This document shows positions 43,383 through 51,907 of a stretch of DNA of 64,000 nucleotides, piece after piece. The stretch's first letter is position 1; each line of letters starts with the position of its first letter. Both the position numbers and the translations under genes were made by a program. Below the pieces are notes generated by a model. That model saw nothing but the letters and a program-made list of their open reading frames with translations, was not told the DNA's origin and did no database searches. The DNA comes from Cytophagales bacterium (lineage in GTDB: Bacteria; Bacteroidota; Bacteroidia; Cytophagales; Thermoflexibacteraceae): contig JAAFKA010000010.1 in assembly GCA_013299115.1 (NCBI GenBank), forward strand, positions 106,888-170,887, read 5' to 3'.

Positions 43383-44066
43383 CTATTTTTTATCCTTCTT
43401 TTTAAACCAAAAGTTGAAAGTTAGCCAAAAAGTTTGATTGTAAGCATAAGAATCATACCTCTTTTGCCCCTGCCAAGGCGCTGAACCTAATAAGTTTTTA
43501 AAGCCTGGATTAAACCTTATATCAGTGGTCAGTTGAAACCATGATTGATTAACTATTTCGTAACCTACTCCAATCAAGGGAGATAATTCATAGGTTTTTT
43601 CGGAGTAATTGAGTATTCTGTTTGCCTCGCCTCCGTCAAAATCTAACATATAATCCAACCTTGCTCCACCAATTAGGTAAAATTTGGGTAGTTTATTAAG
43701 TGGTTTGTATTGCAACAAAGAAGTCAAGCCCACATAACCCAAGGTGGCAGTATGTCCTGCTTTCATACTTCTTGCAAAAAAGCTTAGGCTATTCCACCAA
43801 GCAAGCTTTTTATTAAAAGAGTAGCTTGTATTAAGTCCCAAAGAAATATTAGGCAATAAACTGAAATGTCCACTAATAGGGTTTTGCATTATCCAATCAC
43901 CATAATAATTTTGATAAGGCTCTAAAATACCCAATCCTGGCGCATCATGGTAGTTCATGGAACTAAAAGTAAGGGCAGGTTCTATACCTACTACAAATTT
44001 ACTTTGTGCTTTGATTTGAAATGACACCCAAGAAATAAGAAATAATAACAAAATATTTTTCATCAT
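43383..44066 (-). CDS. Outer-membrane beta-barrel-like protein, function unknown
   Basis: Protein of 227 aa with a signal peptide (ending IKAQS), alternating hydrophobic strands (KFVVGIEPALTFSSMNY; PKFYLIGGARLDYMLDF; PLIGVGYEIVNQSWFQLTTD) and a penultimate strand QTFWLTFNFWFKK. This pattern is that of small Bacteroidota outer-membrane barrels (PorT/OmpW-like size), but I see no specific family motif. Start: one of two adjacent ATG codons (44064-44066 or 44061-44063). A palindromic element lies in its 5' flank. Confidence 0.7.
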   Translation of the reverse strand: MMKNILLLFLISWVSFQIKAQSKFVVGIEPALTFSSMNYHDAPGLGILEPYQNYYGDWIMQNPISGHFSLLPNISLGLNTSYSFNKKLAWWNSLSFFARSMKAGHTATLGYVGLTSLLQYKPLNKLPKFYLIGGARLDYMLDFDGGEANRILNYSEKTYELSPLIGVGYEIVNQSWFQLTTDIRFNPGFKNLLGSAPWQGQKRYDSYAYNQTFWLTFNFWFKKKDKK

Positions 44067-44087
44067 TAGGAAGTTTTAGTAAAAAAT

Positions 44088-44186
44088 AGTAGTGCCACAC
44101 AAGTAATGCTGTGAATCTATTTAGAAATAATATTTCTTTGAGAAATGTTATTTCTGAGCATTATATCTGTGGCACTACCAAAATTA
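44088..44186. repeat. Full-length palindromic element with outer and inner arms
   Basis: Outer left arm agtagtgccac... (44088-44110) pairs with 44157-44179 (ending tgtggcactacc) with few mismatches. Inside, 44123-44155 is a hairpin with 15-base arms (agaaataatatttct, one mismatch) and a 3-base loop. It ends with aaaatta (44180-44186), as does the fragment at 8557-8576. It lies 22 bases upstream of the start of the barrel protein gene. Confidence 0.8.
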
Positions 44187-44248
44187 TCTATTTATGAGTC
44201 AAAATTAGATAATTTTGATTCGTAAATAGATATTTTGAAAGATTATTT

Positions 44249-45355
44249 CTATTGTGGAGCAATGTAACAATTACAGCCATAAGCCCCACCTGGCATATGG
44301 AAACTTACAGAAGAATCATAAATAGGGGTTAGCTGAGGCTGGTCATAACTAGTTTGTCCATAGAAAAAATACCAATAACGGGTATCAGTAGAGCCACTAT
44401 AAGGAAATGTTGAATAATAGTCATTTACCCAGTATGAACCAGAAGCAGGACTACCCATGTATATTCTTACATAACCATTAGACCTCAAATCTGTTGCTGA
44501 ATAGTTTACCCACCAAAGCCATGATTTCTCTAATGACCTCAATTTAAGGTATAATTGGTAACGAAGTTCTGTTGGAAGATAAGTTCTTACTTCTTCAACA
44601 TAACCAAGTACACGATACCCCCAACTACTATTAACATCTCTTGAGTCGCAAAAAGCTATGGCTTCAGTTCTACCACCTGAATAGCTATTGGTAGTATTGA
44701 GTATTTTCCTCTCTACTTTACCAACATAAATGTTATCTGTTGTAGAAATAGAGTTGCTTAACTTTGATAGGTCTGCAATATTTCCATCTCTAATTATTTT
44801 CACATTTTCGTAATTGAACTGAAATATCTCTTTTCCTACTTTGATTAGATTATTATATCCTACCAAATAAGCAAAAGGTTCTGATGTTACTTTCATTTCA
44901 ATTCCTGTATCTTCGCTGATAAAAAACTTGTCTTGGTGTTTTTTCAAAGATTCGCAAAGAGGCATTTGGGTTGGTTTTTCTTTTGCTGTTTTGGCAATAG
45001 ATTTCAAGTAACTAATTTGTTCTGTTACTACTTGATTATACAATTTATGCAAAGAAGCAAAATTGTGGCTTTGTTCCCATTCATTTAGTTGAGATGGATT
45101 ACTCGACATAATTAGTTTCAAAGCCAGATTAAAATCTGCGGTGTCTTTAAAGACTAAAAAACCATTTTTACTATCAATTTCAGCACTCAATTCACTTTCA
45201 ACTCTACCATTAGTTGTTTTAGCATTGGAGAGGGAAGCAAAACTAATGCTTTGCTTTTGAGAAAGTTGTACTTGCTCTGTAACCAAGGAACAAGCATTAA
45301 AGAGTTGTAAAACCACAAAAAGGGCTACTAACTGTTTTAAAAATTTGTACTTCAT
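44249..45355 (-). CDS. Surface lipoprotein of unknown function
   Basis: Lipoprotein of 368 aa with SPII signal (VVLQLFNACSL). The mature N-terminal half is helical and charged (about 25-150); the C-terminal half (about 200-368) is rich in Tyr, Trp, Ser and Gly (YVRIYMGSPASGSYWVNDYY), with strand-like segments, and ends in a Cys-containing tail (GGAYGCNCYIAPQ). This resembles the many uncharacterised Bacteroidota lipoproteins (DUF4848-like); I recognise no enzymatic motif. It is monocistronic and divergent from an XRE regulator gene 135 bases away. Confidence 0.7.
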   Translation of the reverse strand: MKYKFLKQLVALFVVLQLFNACSLVTEQVQLSQKQSISFASLSNAKTTNGRVESELSAEIDSKNGFLVFKDTADFNLALKLIMSSNPSQLNEWEQSHNFASLHKLYNQVVTEQISYLKSIAKTAKEKPTQMPLCESLKKHQDKFFISEDTGIEMKVTSEPFAYLVGYNNLIKVGKEIFQFNYENVKIIRDGNIADLSKLSNSISTTDNIYVGKVERKILNTTNSYSGGRTEAIAFCDSRDVNSSWGYRVLGYVEEVRTYLPTELRYQLYLKLRSLEKSWLWWVNYSATDLRSNGYVRIYMGSPASGSYWVNDYYSTFPYSGSTDTRYWYFFYGQTSYDQPQLTPIYDSSVSFHMPGGAYGCNCYIAPQ

Positions 45356-45490
45356 AAAGTTTTAAGATTTAAGTGTTATTAAAAATTTCGCTGCAAAATT
45401 AGGAGTGTTTTATTAAATTGTTCAATTTTTTTGGTTGTTTTTTGTTCTTTAAAAGATTATTTTGTTACTTTGAAGGAAATTACTTTAAAT

Positions 45491-45889
45491 ATGACAGAAA
45501 CCAACAAAAAAATAGTTTCTACTATTATCAAATTGAGAGAACTCAAAGGCTTGAGTCAAAAACAGGTTGCAGCAGCATTAGGCATCACAACGTCGGGCTA
45601 TGGTAAAATAGAACGTAGCGAAGTTGCACTGACTATTGATAGATTGGAAGAAATTGCAACTATCTTAAAAGTTCAGTTAAATGATATTCTGGGTTTCAAC
45701 GAGCAGTTTATTTTTAATAATCATGGCACACAACAAGCCCAAAGTGCTTATGCTTACTTTGATAGTCATACTTTTGATAAAGAAAGAACACTATATGAAC
45801 AACAAATAAACATTTTAACCCAAGAAAACCAGCATTTAAAGTTGTTGATAGAAAAATTGTTGCCTAATAAAAATGCAGAATCAGTTTAA
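45491..45889 (+). CDS. XRE-family transcriptional regulator with C-terminal coiled coil
   Basis: Protein of 132 aa. The helix-turn-helix is clear at about residues 10-65 (RELKGLSQKQVAAALGITTS, then GYGKIERSEVALTIDRLEEI). After a short linker a helical tail (TLYEQQINILTQENQHLKLL) predicts dimerisation through a coiled coil. The start is ATG 45491, since the frame upstream encodes only a Phe/Leu-rich run. It is divergent from the lipoprotein gene at 45355 and lies 54 bases before the Uma2 gene. There is no toxin-like partner, so I take it for a stand-alone regulator. Confidence 0.82.
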   Translation: MTETNKKIVSTIIKLRELKGLSQKQVAAALGITTSGYGKIERSEVALTIDRLEEIATILKVQLNDILGFNEQFIFNNHGTQQAQSAYAYFDSHTFDKERTLYEQQINILTQENQHLKLLIEKLLPNKNAESV

Positions 45890-45943
45890 GTTAGGTTTTG
45901 TTTATCATCATTTTTTTAGTAACTTGCTACAAAAACAAGAGCA

Positions 45944-46603
45944 ATGTTTGACAATCCTTTGCTTACGACCATTTTGGCAGAACCCGATGCCCCTGCCTTG
46001 CTTGTTTCTCTGCAAAATGCCTTAGAAACAGAGCAACAAAAACGCCATGCTTTTTACGCACAGGTAGATGAAAATCGAAAGATGGAATTTATCAATGGCG
46101 AAATTGTTATGCAATCTCCTGTTACTTTGTTTCATAATAGGGCAACAGGTAGGTTGTATAAACTATTAGATACCTATGTTACCAAGCACAAATTGGGCAT
46201 TGTGGGCATAGAAAAACTGCTGATACGCCTCACTCGCAATGATTATGAGCCTGATATTTGTTTTTTTGGCAATGAAAAAGTGCAGGCTTTGCAAGGGACA
46301 ACCAAACTGTTTCCTGTACCTGATTTTGTGGTAGAGGTGCTTTCGCCTTCTACGGAGAAAACAGACCGTACTACCAAACTCAAAGATTATGCCCTACACC
46401 AAATCCGAGAGTATTGGCTCATAGAACCTGAAAAACAATACATAGAACAGTATTTACTCACTGCCAACAATGATTATGAGTTGAATTTAAAGGCTAAACA
46501 AGGCAAGGTACAAAGCCTTGTGATTGAGGGTTTTAACTTGGAAATAGCAGCTATTTTTGACGACCCAAAATGTGATGAAGAAATGCGGAGGTTGTTGTCG
46601 TGA
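45944..46603 (+). CDS. Uma2-family (DUF820) putative endonuclease
   Basis: Protein of 219 aa with the PD-(D/E)XK-like core of Uma2: MEFINGEIVMQSP, NDYEPDICFFGN (Asp), PVPDFVVEVLSPSTEKTDRT (Asp-x-Val-x-Glu) and LKDYALHQIREYWLIEPEKQ. These proteins occur in many copies in filamentous and gliding bacteria; their role (genome-resident nuclease or mobile-element-related) is not established. The codon use is like its neighbours. A short coiled-coil frame (46638-46739) follows and could be a broken tail or an independent small gene. Confidence 0.85.
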   Translation: MFDNPLLTTILAEPDAPALLVSLQNALETEQQKRHAFYAQVDENRKMEFINGEIVMQSPVTLFHNRATGRLYKLLDTYVTKHKLGIVGIEKLLIRLTRNDYEPDICFFGNEKVQALQGTTKLFPVPDFVVEVLSPSTEKTDRTTKLKDYALHQIREYWLIEPEKQYIEQYLLTANNDYELNLKAKQGKVQSLVIEGFNLEIAAIFDDPKCDEEMRRLLS

Positions 46604-46637
46604 AAAGTTGTAAAAATTGGACAAGAAAGAAAAAGAA

Positions 46638-46739
46638 ATGCTGACCGACAATCCGAAGGAAAAAATGCAAGCCGAAATTGAGATTGAGAAGCTGAAAAAG
46701 AAAATGGAGGAGGTAAAGAAAGAACTCAACTCTTTGTAA
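46638..46739 (+). CDS. Possible 33-codon coiled-coil small protein or gene remnant
   Basis: ATG to TAA frame with a strongly helical, charged sequence (AEIEIEKLKKKMEEVKKELN). Such tails are common at the C-termini of Rpn or Uma2 proteins, so it may be the leftover end of a longer gene; 34 bases separate it from the Uma2 stop, in another frame. Confidence 0.3.
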   Translation: MLTDNPKEKMQAEIEIEKLKKKMEEVKKELNSL

Positions 46740-46782
46740 AAATAAAACATTCGCCTAATGCGAATATACATTTTGCTTACTT

Positions 46783-47301
46783 ATGAAAAAAGACCTCAAA
46801 TCTTCCCCCATTTTAATTTTGCTCATCAAGAGTTTGGTGCTGTTTGCCCTTTGGTATGTGGGTTATGAGCTATGGTTGGCACCAGACAAACGGCTTGATA
46901 TTTTTCTGAATGATTTGGTGGTGCAGAGCAGTACCTTTGTATTGCAAAAAATTGGTTTTGCTGCCACTTTCTTAGAAAATAACATTTACATAGCCAATAA
47001 ATTTACTATTTCTGTCGGCACACCTTGCAATGGTTTGGTCTTATTTGCCTTGTTTGCAGGTTTTGTTTTGGTGATGCCTGGTAATATCTTACACAAATTG
47101 TGGTTTATGCCCGCAGGAATAGTGCTAATTTTTTGCATCAACGTGGTAAGAGTAGTTGCCCTTGCAGTCAATGCCCAATATAGCCCTACTACTTTTGATT
47201 TTAACCACCGCTATGTCTATCAAATTGCGGTGTATTTGTTTATTTTCTTGCTTTGGCAATTTTGGGTTAGACGTTTTTCGGGGTTGGTCGCAACAAAATA
47301 A
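46783..47301 (+). CDS. Exosortase/archaeosortase-family protein
   Basis: Polytopic inner-membrane protein of 172 aa. The catalytic triad is present: Cys82 in GTPCNGLVLF, Arg123 in CINVVRVVAL, His142 in FNHRYVYQIAV, with five to six hydrophobic helices. It differs from the exosortase K at 19070 in all three motif contexts, so it belongs to another Bacteroidota subfamily (XrtF/XrtX-like; I cannot choose). The expected protein partner, with a short C-terminal sorting signal, is not beside it: upstream is a Uma2 gene and downstream, on the other strand, a truA remnant. Confidence 0.82.
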   Translation: MKKDLKSSPILILLIKSLVLFALWYVGYELWLAPDKRLDIFLNDLVVQSSTFVLQKIGFAATFLENNIYIANKFTISVGTPCNGLVLFALFAGFVLVMPGNILHKLWFMPAGIVLIFCINVVRVVALAVNAQYSPTTFDFNHRYVYQIAVYLFIFLLWQFWVRRFSGLVATK

Positions 47302-47322
47302 TGATGTAAAAATCAACAAGAT

Positions 47323-47454
47323 TTATATCCAAATCAGCCTTTTAGGTTCACGTTTTATTTTTTCGTTGGCATAATAAACCCTCTCCAAAAACAAACCTGT
47401 GGCGGGAGCAGTCAGTCGGGCAGGTTCAGGAGATAAGGACTCTATTTTACCTAC
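47323..47454 (-). pseudogene. C-terminal remnant of tRNA pseudouridine synthase TruA
   Basis: The frame directly downstream of the AlkA-type gene reads KIESLSPEPARLTAPATGLF, then LERVYY, and runs to a TAA at 47323-47325. The pattern R.TAPA.GL.L..V.Y is the conserved end of TruA, a protein of about 250 aa; here only about 40 residues remain, without a start codon or the catalytic Asp. A complete truA should exist elsewhere. It overlaps the last codons of the glycosylase gene, which suggests that gene landed in, or recombined into, the end of truA. Confidence 0.55.
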
Positions 47455-48056
47455 TGTTCATTTTTCCATTGCCAAAGATACCTACACGCAAAAGTTCGGT
47501 AAGGTTGCCAATTTATAGCTATTTCAGTTAGGCGTTGATTAAGTAGTTTAGGTGCTGTTGTTTCCAAATTATATAAGGCTATCATACTTTGGCGAATACC
47601 CAAATCTCCAATAGGAAAGACATCAGGGCGTTGCAAGTCAAAAATGAGTAACATTTCTACAGTCCATTTGCCCACACCTTTAATAGTGGTTAGTTTTTCT
47701 ATGATTTCGAGGTCTGTTTGTTGATAAAAGTCCTCATCTTCCCAGTTGGTTTCTATGGCATAACGGGCTATGTTGTGCATATAGCCTGCCTTTTGTTGTG
47801 ATAAGCCCACAGTTCTCAAGGTTTCAACGGATTGATTGAGTAATTGCTCAGGTGTTGGATTCTGGTCTGGAAATAAACCTACAAACCGATGCCAAATGGT
47901 ACTTGCTGCTTTGATAGACAACTGTTGATAGACTATGGCACGTAACAATGCCAAGTATAATCCTGTGGGAGTTAAGGCAGGCAAAGGCAAGACTGTGGAT
48001 AAAATTTTTTGCAGCACATGGTCTTTTGACAAATGGGCAAGGACTGCTTCGTTCAT
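47451..48056 (-). CDS. DNA-3-methyladenine glycosylase II-like (AlkA/HhH-GPD)
   Basis: Base-excision glycosylase of 201 aa. The helix-hairpin-helix LTTIKGVGKWTVEMLLIF (about 122-139) and the catalytic Asp151 in VFPIGDLGIR are intact; there is no iron-sulfur cluster motif, as expected for the AlkA branch. AYQQLS-like IVYQQLSIKAASTIW is the usual N-terminal helix. It removes alkylated bases and complements the role of Ogt (4686). The start ATG is at 48054-48056. It is downstream of nothing on its strand and its stop overlaps the truA remnant. Confidence 0.9.
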   Translation of the reverse strand: MNEAVLAHLSKDHVLQKILSTVLPLPALTPTGLYLALLRAIVYQQLSIKAASTIWHRFVGLFPDQNPTPEQLLNQSVETLRTVGLSQQKAGYMHNIARYAIETNWEDEDFYQQTDLEIIEKLTTIKGVGKWTVEMLLIFDLQRPDVFPIGDLGIRQSMIALYNLETTAPKLLNQRLTEIAINWQPYRTFACRYLWQWKNEQ

Positions 48057-48155
48057 GGTAGTTTTGAAGGTTAAAGTTTTAGCTTTGAATATAAAAAAAG
48101 TAGTTTTTTGGGTGGCTCAAAGCCACCCAAACTCTGAAAATGCTTGTAAAATTGA

Positions 48156-50039
48156 TTACTTCAACTCCAAAACCCACGTAGTCATAGCAGGAATTTTTAG
48201 TTTGCTGAGGTCTGTTATTTCCTCACCTGTTATCACGTTTACGGCTTTTGAGAAACGGCTGGTAAACTCTGCAAACCTTTTCATATCTACTTCACGGTCG
48301 TCTTTTGCGTGGTTGTTAGACAAGACCATAATAGTTTCTTTGTCATTGTGGCGGAAGTAAGCATACGTATCATTTTCAGGCACAAAATGGGTCAATTTGC
48401 CGTTGTGCAGTGCCGTATGTGTTTTGCGGTAATTGAATATTCTTTTGCTAAACTCAAAAACTTCGTTTTGCTGGGCAGTACGACCTTCTTTGGTGAAATA
48501 ATTTTGCTTGTCATTTTTCCAACCACCCAACATATCTTGTCTGATAGTCCAGTGCGGATTGCCATTGCCACTTAAAGCCAATTCTGTACCATAGTAAAAT
48601 TGCGGTACGCCGCGCATAGTGGCAAGCAAAGCTATGCCCATTTTCTGCTTGCGAATATCCTCACCTGTGGCAGTGAAAAAACGACTTACATCGTGGTTGT
48701 CTAAGAAAATTACATTGTCAAAAGGTTTAGGATAAACAAAATCTTCGCCCAACGTATAATAAATTCTCGATAAACCAGAATCCCAACCTGTACCTTCTTG
48801 CAAGGCTTTGGTTAGGGCATCTTGAATAGGGAAATCGGTAATAGAGGGCAAAGTGCTTTGGTAGCCGTCCCAATTTTTGGTGTCTTTTTGCCAATACGCC
48901 CCAATAGCCGAAGAATTGTGTATCCAAACTTCGCCTACGATATTGAATTGGGGATATTCGTCCAGAATAGCCTTAGACCATTGGGCAAGAAAAGTTTTGT
49001 CTGAATAAGGATAGGTGTCCATTCTGATGCCATCTATGCCCGAATATTCTATCCACCAAAGAGCATTTTGGGTGAAATAAGTAGCCAAATACTTGTTTTG
49101 CTGGTTCATGTCTGCCATGTGTACGTCAAACCAACCATCGACCATGAGCATGAGGTCGTTTTTAGATACATAAGGGTCGGAAACCGTAGAAAGGCGGAAG
49201 TTAGACTTCGTAAAAGTTTTGTGTTGGTGAATCCAATCACTCATAGGCAAATCTTTGATAAACCAATGCTCGTTGCCCAAGTGGTTGAGTACCATATCTT
49301 GTATGATTTTGATACCTTTTGCGTGGGCTTTGTCTATCATGTCTAAGTAAGCTGCATTGCCACCAAAACGTCTGTCGACATTATAAAGGTCTGTCATGGC
49401 ATAGCCATGATAAGAATAGGCAGGCATATTGTTTTCCAAAACAGGATTAATCCAGAGGGCAGTAGCACCCAATTCTTGAATATAATCCAAATGGTCGGCT
49501 ATGCCTTTGATGTCGCCGCCGTGTCTTGCATCACCATTGCTGCGGTCAAACTTGTCGGGCATTCCTGCTATGGTGTTGTTGGTTTCATCGCCATCGGCAA
49601 AACGGTCGGGCATGAGGAGATACATCATGTCTGCATTGCTGAAACCTTGTATTCTGTTTTTGGCAGTCGACTTATTTTTGAGTTCGTAAGTGTAGGTCGA
49701 AGTCAATTTGCCATTGGTAAACACAATAGGAAAATTGCCTGCTTTGGTATCGGGGGCAATTTGGAGGGTAAGAAACAAATAATTTGGGTTTTCGACTGTA
49801 ATTTTTTCTTTGATTTTGACCCCTGCATAGTTGAGACTTACTTGGGCTTTGGCTATGTCTTTGCCATGCACAAGCAACTGCAATTCAGGGTTTTTCATGC
49901 CCACCCACCAACACATAGGTTCGAGGTGTTGAATACCCAACGCATTTTGGGTAAAGGTTTGTGCCAATACAGTTGAGGTTAGTGGCAGGCACAAGGCAAC
50001 TGTAAGAGAAAAAAACAACTTTAAAAGATTCATTTTCAT
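48156..50039 (-). CDS. Exported GH13 alpha-amylase (cyclomaltodextrinase/neopullulanase type)
   Basis: Periplasmic or secreted glycoside hydrolase of 627 aa that cleaves alpha-1,4 glucans or cyclodextrins. Signal peptide (ending TVLAQT), N-terminal Ig-like cyclomaltodextrinase domain (about 27-120), then the catalytic barrel with MYLLMPDRFADGD, GIRMDTYPY (nucleophile Asp about 341), NIVGEVWI (acid/base Glu about 370) and FLDNHDVSRF (Asp about 450), and a C-terminal beta domain. The N-terminal domain plus MPDRFADGD fits SusA/neopullulanase-like enzymes of Bacteroidota. There is no susCD pair next to it, so it is not part of a local polysaccharide locus. Starts at 50039 and 50033 are both possible. 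Confidence 0.9.
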   Translation of the reverse strand: MKMNLLKLFFSLTVALCLPLTSTVLAQTFTQNALGIQHLEPMCWWVGMKNPELQLLVHGKDIAKAQVSLNYAGVKIKEKITVENPNYLFLTLQIAPDTKAGNFPIVFTNGKLTSTYTYELKNKSTAKNRIQGFSNADMMYLLMPDRFADGDETNNTIAGMPDKFDRSNGDARHGGDIKGIADHLDYIQELGATALWINPVLENNMPAYSYHGYAMTDLYNVDRRFGGNAAYLDMIDKAHAKGIKIIQDMVLNHLGNEHWFIKDLPMSDWIHQHKTFTKSNFRLSTVSDPYVSKNDLMLMVDGWFDVHMADMNQQNKYLATYFTQNALWWIEYSGIDGIRMDTYPYSDKTFLAQWSKAILDEYPQFNIVGEVWIHNSSAIGAYWQKDTKNWDGYQSTLPSITDFPIQDALTKALQEGTGWDSGLSRIYYTLGEDFVYPKPFDNVIFLDNHDVSRFFTATGEDIRKQKMGIALLATMRGVPQFYYGTELALSGNGNPHWTIRQDMLGGWKNDKQNYFTKEGRTAQQNEVFEFSKRIFNYRKTHTALHNGKLTHFVPENDTYAYFRHNDKETIMVLSNNHAKDDREVDMKRFAEFTSRFSKAVNVITGEEITDLSKLKIPAMTTWVLELK

Positions 50040-50182
50040 AAAGAAATTAAGATTAGTAGCTAATTAAGTTCAACCAAAATACACACTTTGTAGCAAAACG
50101 CAAACAAGATACCACTTTTTTACAAAAAGTTTAATTTTTTGTAGATTTTGCAACAACCAATAGTATCAAAACAAAATTTGTG

Positions 50183-50190
50183 TAGCTTTG
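50183..50190 (+). promoter_or_regulatory. -7 promoter box for parA
   Basis: TAGCTTTG fits TAnnTTTG and lies 29 bases before the ATG; no clear -33 TTG is at the right distance. Confidence 0.4.
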
Positions 50191-50219
50191 TGGCAAATTC
50201 ATAAAATCAGCAACGCAAA

Positions 50220-50993
50220 ATGGGCAAAATCATCGCAATTGCAAACCAAAAAGGAGGCGTAGGCAAAACGACTACCGCCATTAATTTGTCGGCAAGCATG
50301 GCAGCCTTAGAATATAAATCATTGGTCATAGACGCAGACCCACAGGCAAATTCTACTTCGGGTTTGGGACTAAACCCTAAAGAAATCCGCAAAAGTATCT
50401 ACGACTGTATGATAGCACAAGAAGACATAGAAAGTGTGATTGTGCCTACAAACTTCGAATATTTAGACATCTTGCCCTCGCACATAGACCTTGTGGGTGC
50501 GGAAGTGGAGATGATAAACATAGACCAACGCGAAGAAAGAATGAAAAATACGTTGGCAAAAGTGAAGGACAAATACGACTTTATTTTCATAGATTGTTCT
50601 CCTTCGTTGGGCTTGGTTACGGTCAATGCTTTAACGGCTGCCGACTCGGTGCTTATTCCTGTGCAGTGCGAATACTTTGCCTTAGAAGGTTTGGGCAAAT
50701 TGCTCAACACAATCAAAATTATTCAGAGTCGGCTCAACACCAAATTGGAAATTGAGGGCATTTTATTGACTATGTATGACGTAAGGTTGCGACTCTCCAA
50801 TCAAGTGGTGGAGGAAGTGCAGACTCACTTCAAAGACATGGTTTTCAAAAACGTAATTCCTCGCAACATTCGGTTGAGTGAGTCACCAAGTTTTGGTATG
50901 CCCACCATTGCCCATGATGCCGAAAGCAAAGGGGCTATTAGTTTCTTAAATCTGGCACAAGAGATTTTGGAGAAAAACGGAATGGTAAGGTAG
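50220..50993 (+). CDS. parA: Chromosome-partitioning ATPase ParA (Soj)
   Basis: Deviant Walker-type ATPase of 257 aa that works with ParB-parS to segregate the origin region. KGGVGKTTTAINL (deviant Walker A with the first Lys), VIDADPQANST, FIFIDCSPSLGLVTVNAL and VIPRNIRLSESPSFGMP are all standard for chromosomal Soj. It has no N-terminal DNA-binding extension. parB, normally the next gene, is not here; after 313 bases of repeats comes gldD. I cannot tell from the window whether the origin is close. Confidence 0.92.
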   Translation: MGKIIAIANQKGGVGKTTTAINLSASMAALEYKSLVIDADPQANSTSGLGLNPKEIRKSIYDCMIAQEDIESVIVPTNFEYLDILPSHIDLVGAEVEMINIDQREERMKNTLAKVKDKYDFIFIDCSPSLGLVTVNALTAADSVLIPVQCEYFALEGLGKLLNTIKIIQSRLNTKLEIEGILLTMYDVRLRLSNQVVEEVQTHFKDMVFKNVIPRNIRLSESPSFGMPTIAHDAESKGAISFLNLAQEILEKNGMVR

Positions 50994-51306
50994 TTTTTAG
51001 TTGTGAGTTTTTAATTGTAAAAATGTAAGTGCTTGCTTGTAACTTTTGGGTTTTCTTGCAATTAAATTGTAGCTACAGCCTTTTAGGTCAATGATTAAAC
51101 TAAGGCAACTGTATTACAACCTCGAAGAGGTTGAACTTTCAATAGCCCTACGTGCAACGTAGGGAAGTATTTGCGAATGTGCAGCCAACCTCGAAGAGGT
51201 TGAACAACAATAGCCCTACGTGCAACGTAAGGAAAAAATGCTCAGAACTAACATTTCTCAAAGAAATGTTAGTTCTAATGGACTGTTTCTCACTAATCAA
51301 AACTTG
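50994..51306. repeat. 313-base intergenic region: two tandem hairpin units and a 15-3-15 palindrome
   Basis: Two direct copies of a 49-base unit, 51117-51166 and 51186-51234, each made of the palindromes aacctcgaagaggtt and ccctacgtgcaacgtaggg (second copy: one change, taagg). Then 51244-51276 is a perfect hairpin with 15-base arms (agaactaacatttct) and loop caa, 30 bases before the gldD ATG. No gene is seen in this stretch. Confidence 0.85.
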
Positions 51307-51906
51307 ATGAAAGTAAAAAATTTTATTCTTTTTTGCTTATTTTTTTTAGCAATCGTATGCGTAGCCTGCGAGGAGGAAAAAGTGTTTATTCCCAAACCTC
51401 GTGGCTACCACGTCATCAACTTGCCAGCTACACACACTTACCAGCCTACTCCCGACTCTTTGCCCTATTTTTTCGAGTATTCCCAAGAGGCAAAATTGCT
51501 TAGAGATAGTTCGGTAGTGGCAAAAAGGCATTGGTTTGAGATGTATTATCCAAAATTTACTGCCAATGTCGATATTTCTTACTATCCAATCAAAGGCAAA
51601 AAAGCTGATTTTGAGGATTTTGTAAACGACTCACACAATTTGGCTGTGAAACACAAAATCAAGGCTTATGCCATAGACGAAATTACGTTTAAAACTCCCA
51701 AAGGTCATTCGGTCATTATTTTCGAACTCAAAGGTGATGTACCCAGCCAATTTCAGTTTTATGTAACCGACTCCACCAAAAACTTTTTGCGTGGCTCTTT
51801 GTATTTTCCTACCAACCTCCACAACGATTCGCTAAGTCCTGTCATTGATTTTATCAAACAAGACATGATGCACCTGATAAATACAGTGGAGTGGAAAAAT
51901 AAGTAG
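51307..51906 (+). CDS. gldD: Gliding motility lipoprotein GldD
   Basis: Lipoprotein of 199 aa required for gliding and type IX secretion in Bacteroidota. The SPII signal ends LAIVCVACEEE; the GldD hallmark IPKPRGYHVINLP follows at once, then PYFFEYSQEAKL, FEMYYPKFTANVDISYYP and the C-terminal FYVTDSTKNFLRGSLYFP. ATG 51307 begins the signal peptide; the open frame upstream runs through a palindrome and is not coding. The presence of gldD fits the T9SS tail on the protease at 22295. The 5' flank hairpin (51244-51276) is close enough to affect its translation. Confidence 0.9.
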   Translation: MKVKNFILFCLFFLAIVCVACEEEKVFIPKPRGYHVINLPATHTYQPTPDSLPYFFEYSQEAKLLRDSSVVAKRHWFEMYYPKFTANVDISYYPIKGKKADFEDFVNDSHNLAVKHKIKAYAIDEITFKTPKGHSVIIFELKGDVPSQFQFYVTDSTKNFLRGSLYFPTNLHNDSLSPVIDFIKQDMMHLINTVEWKNK

Positions 51907-51907
51907 T

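Noticed and set aside
50220..50993. parA taken as a sign of an integrated plasmid or of the replication origin.
   Set aside because: The protein is a standard chromosomal Soj type, but parB, dnaA, repA and parS-like repeats are not seen, so neither claim can be supported.
51117..51234. Possible CRISPR-like repeat (two 49-base direct repeats).
   Set aside because: Only two units, each strongly palindromic in itself, a spacer of 19 bases and no cas genes; a REP-type element fits better.
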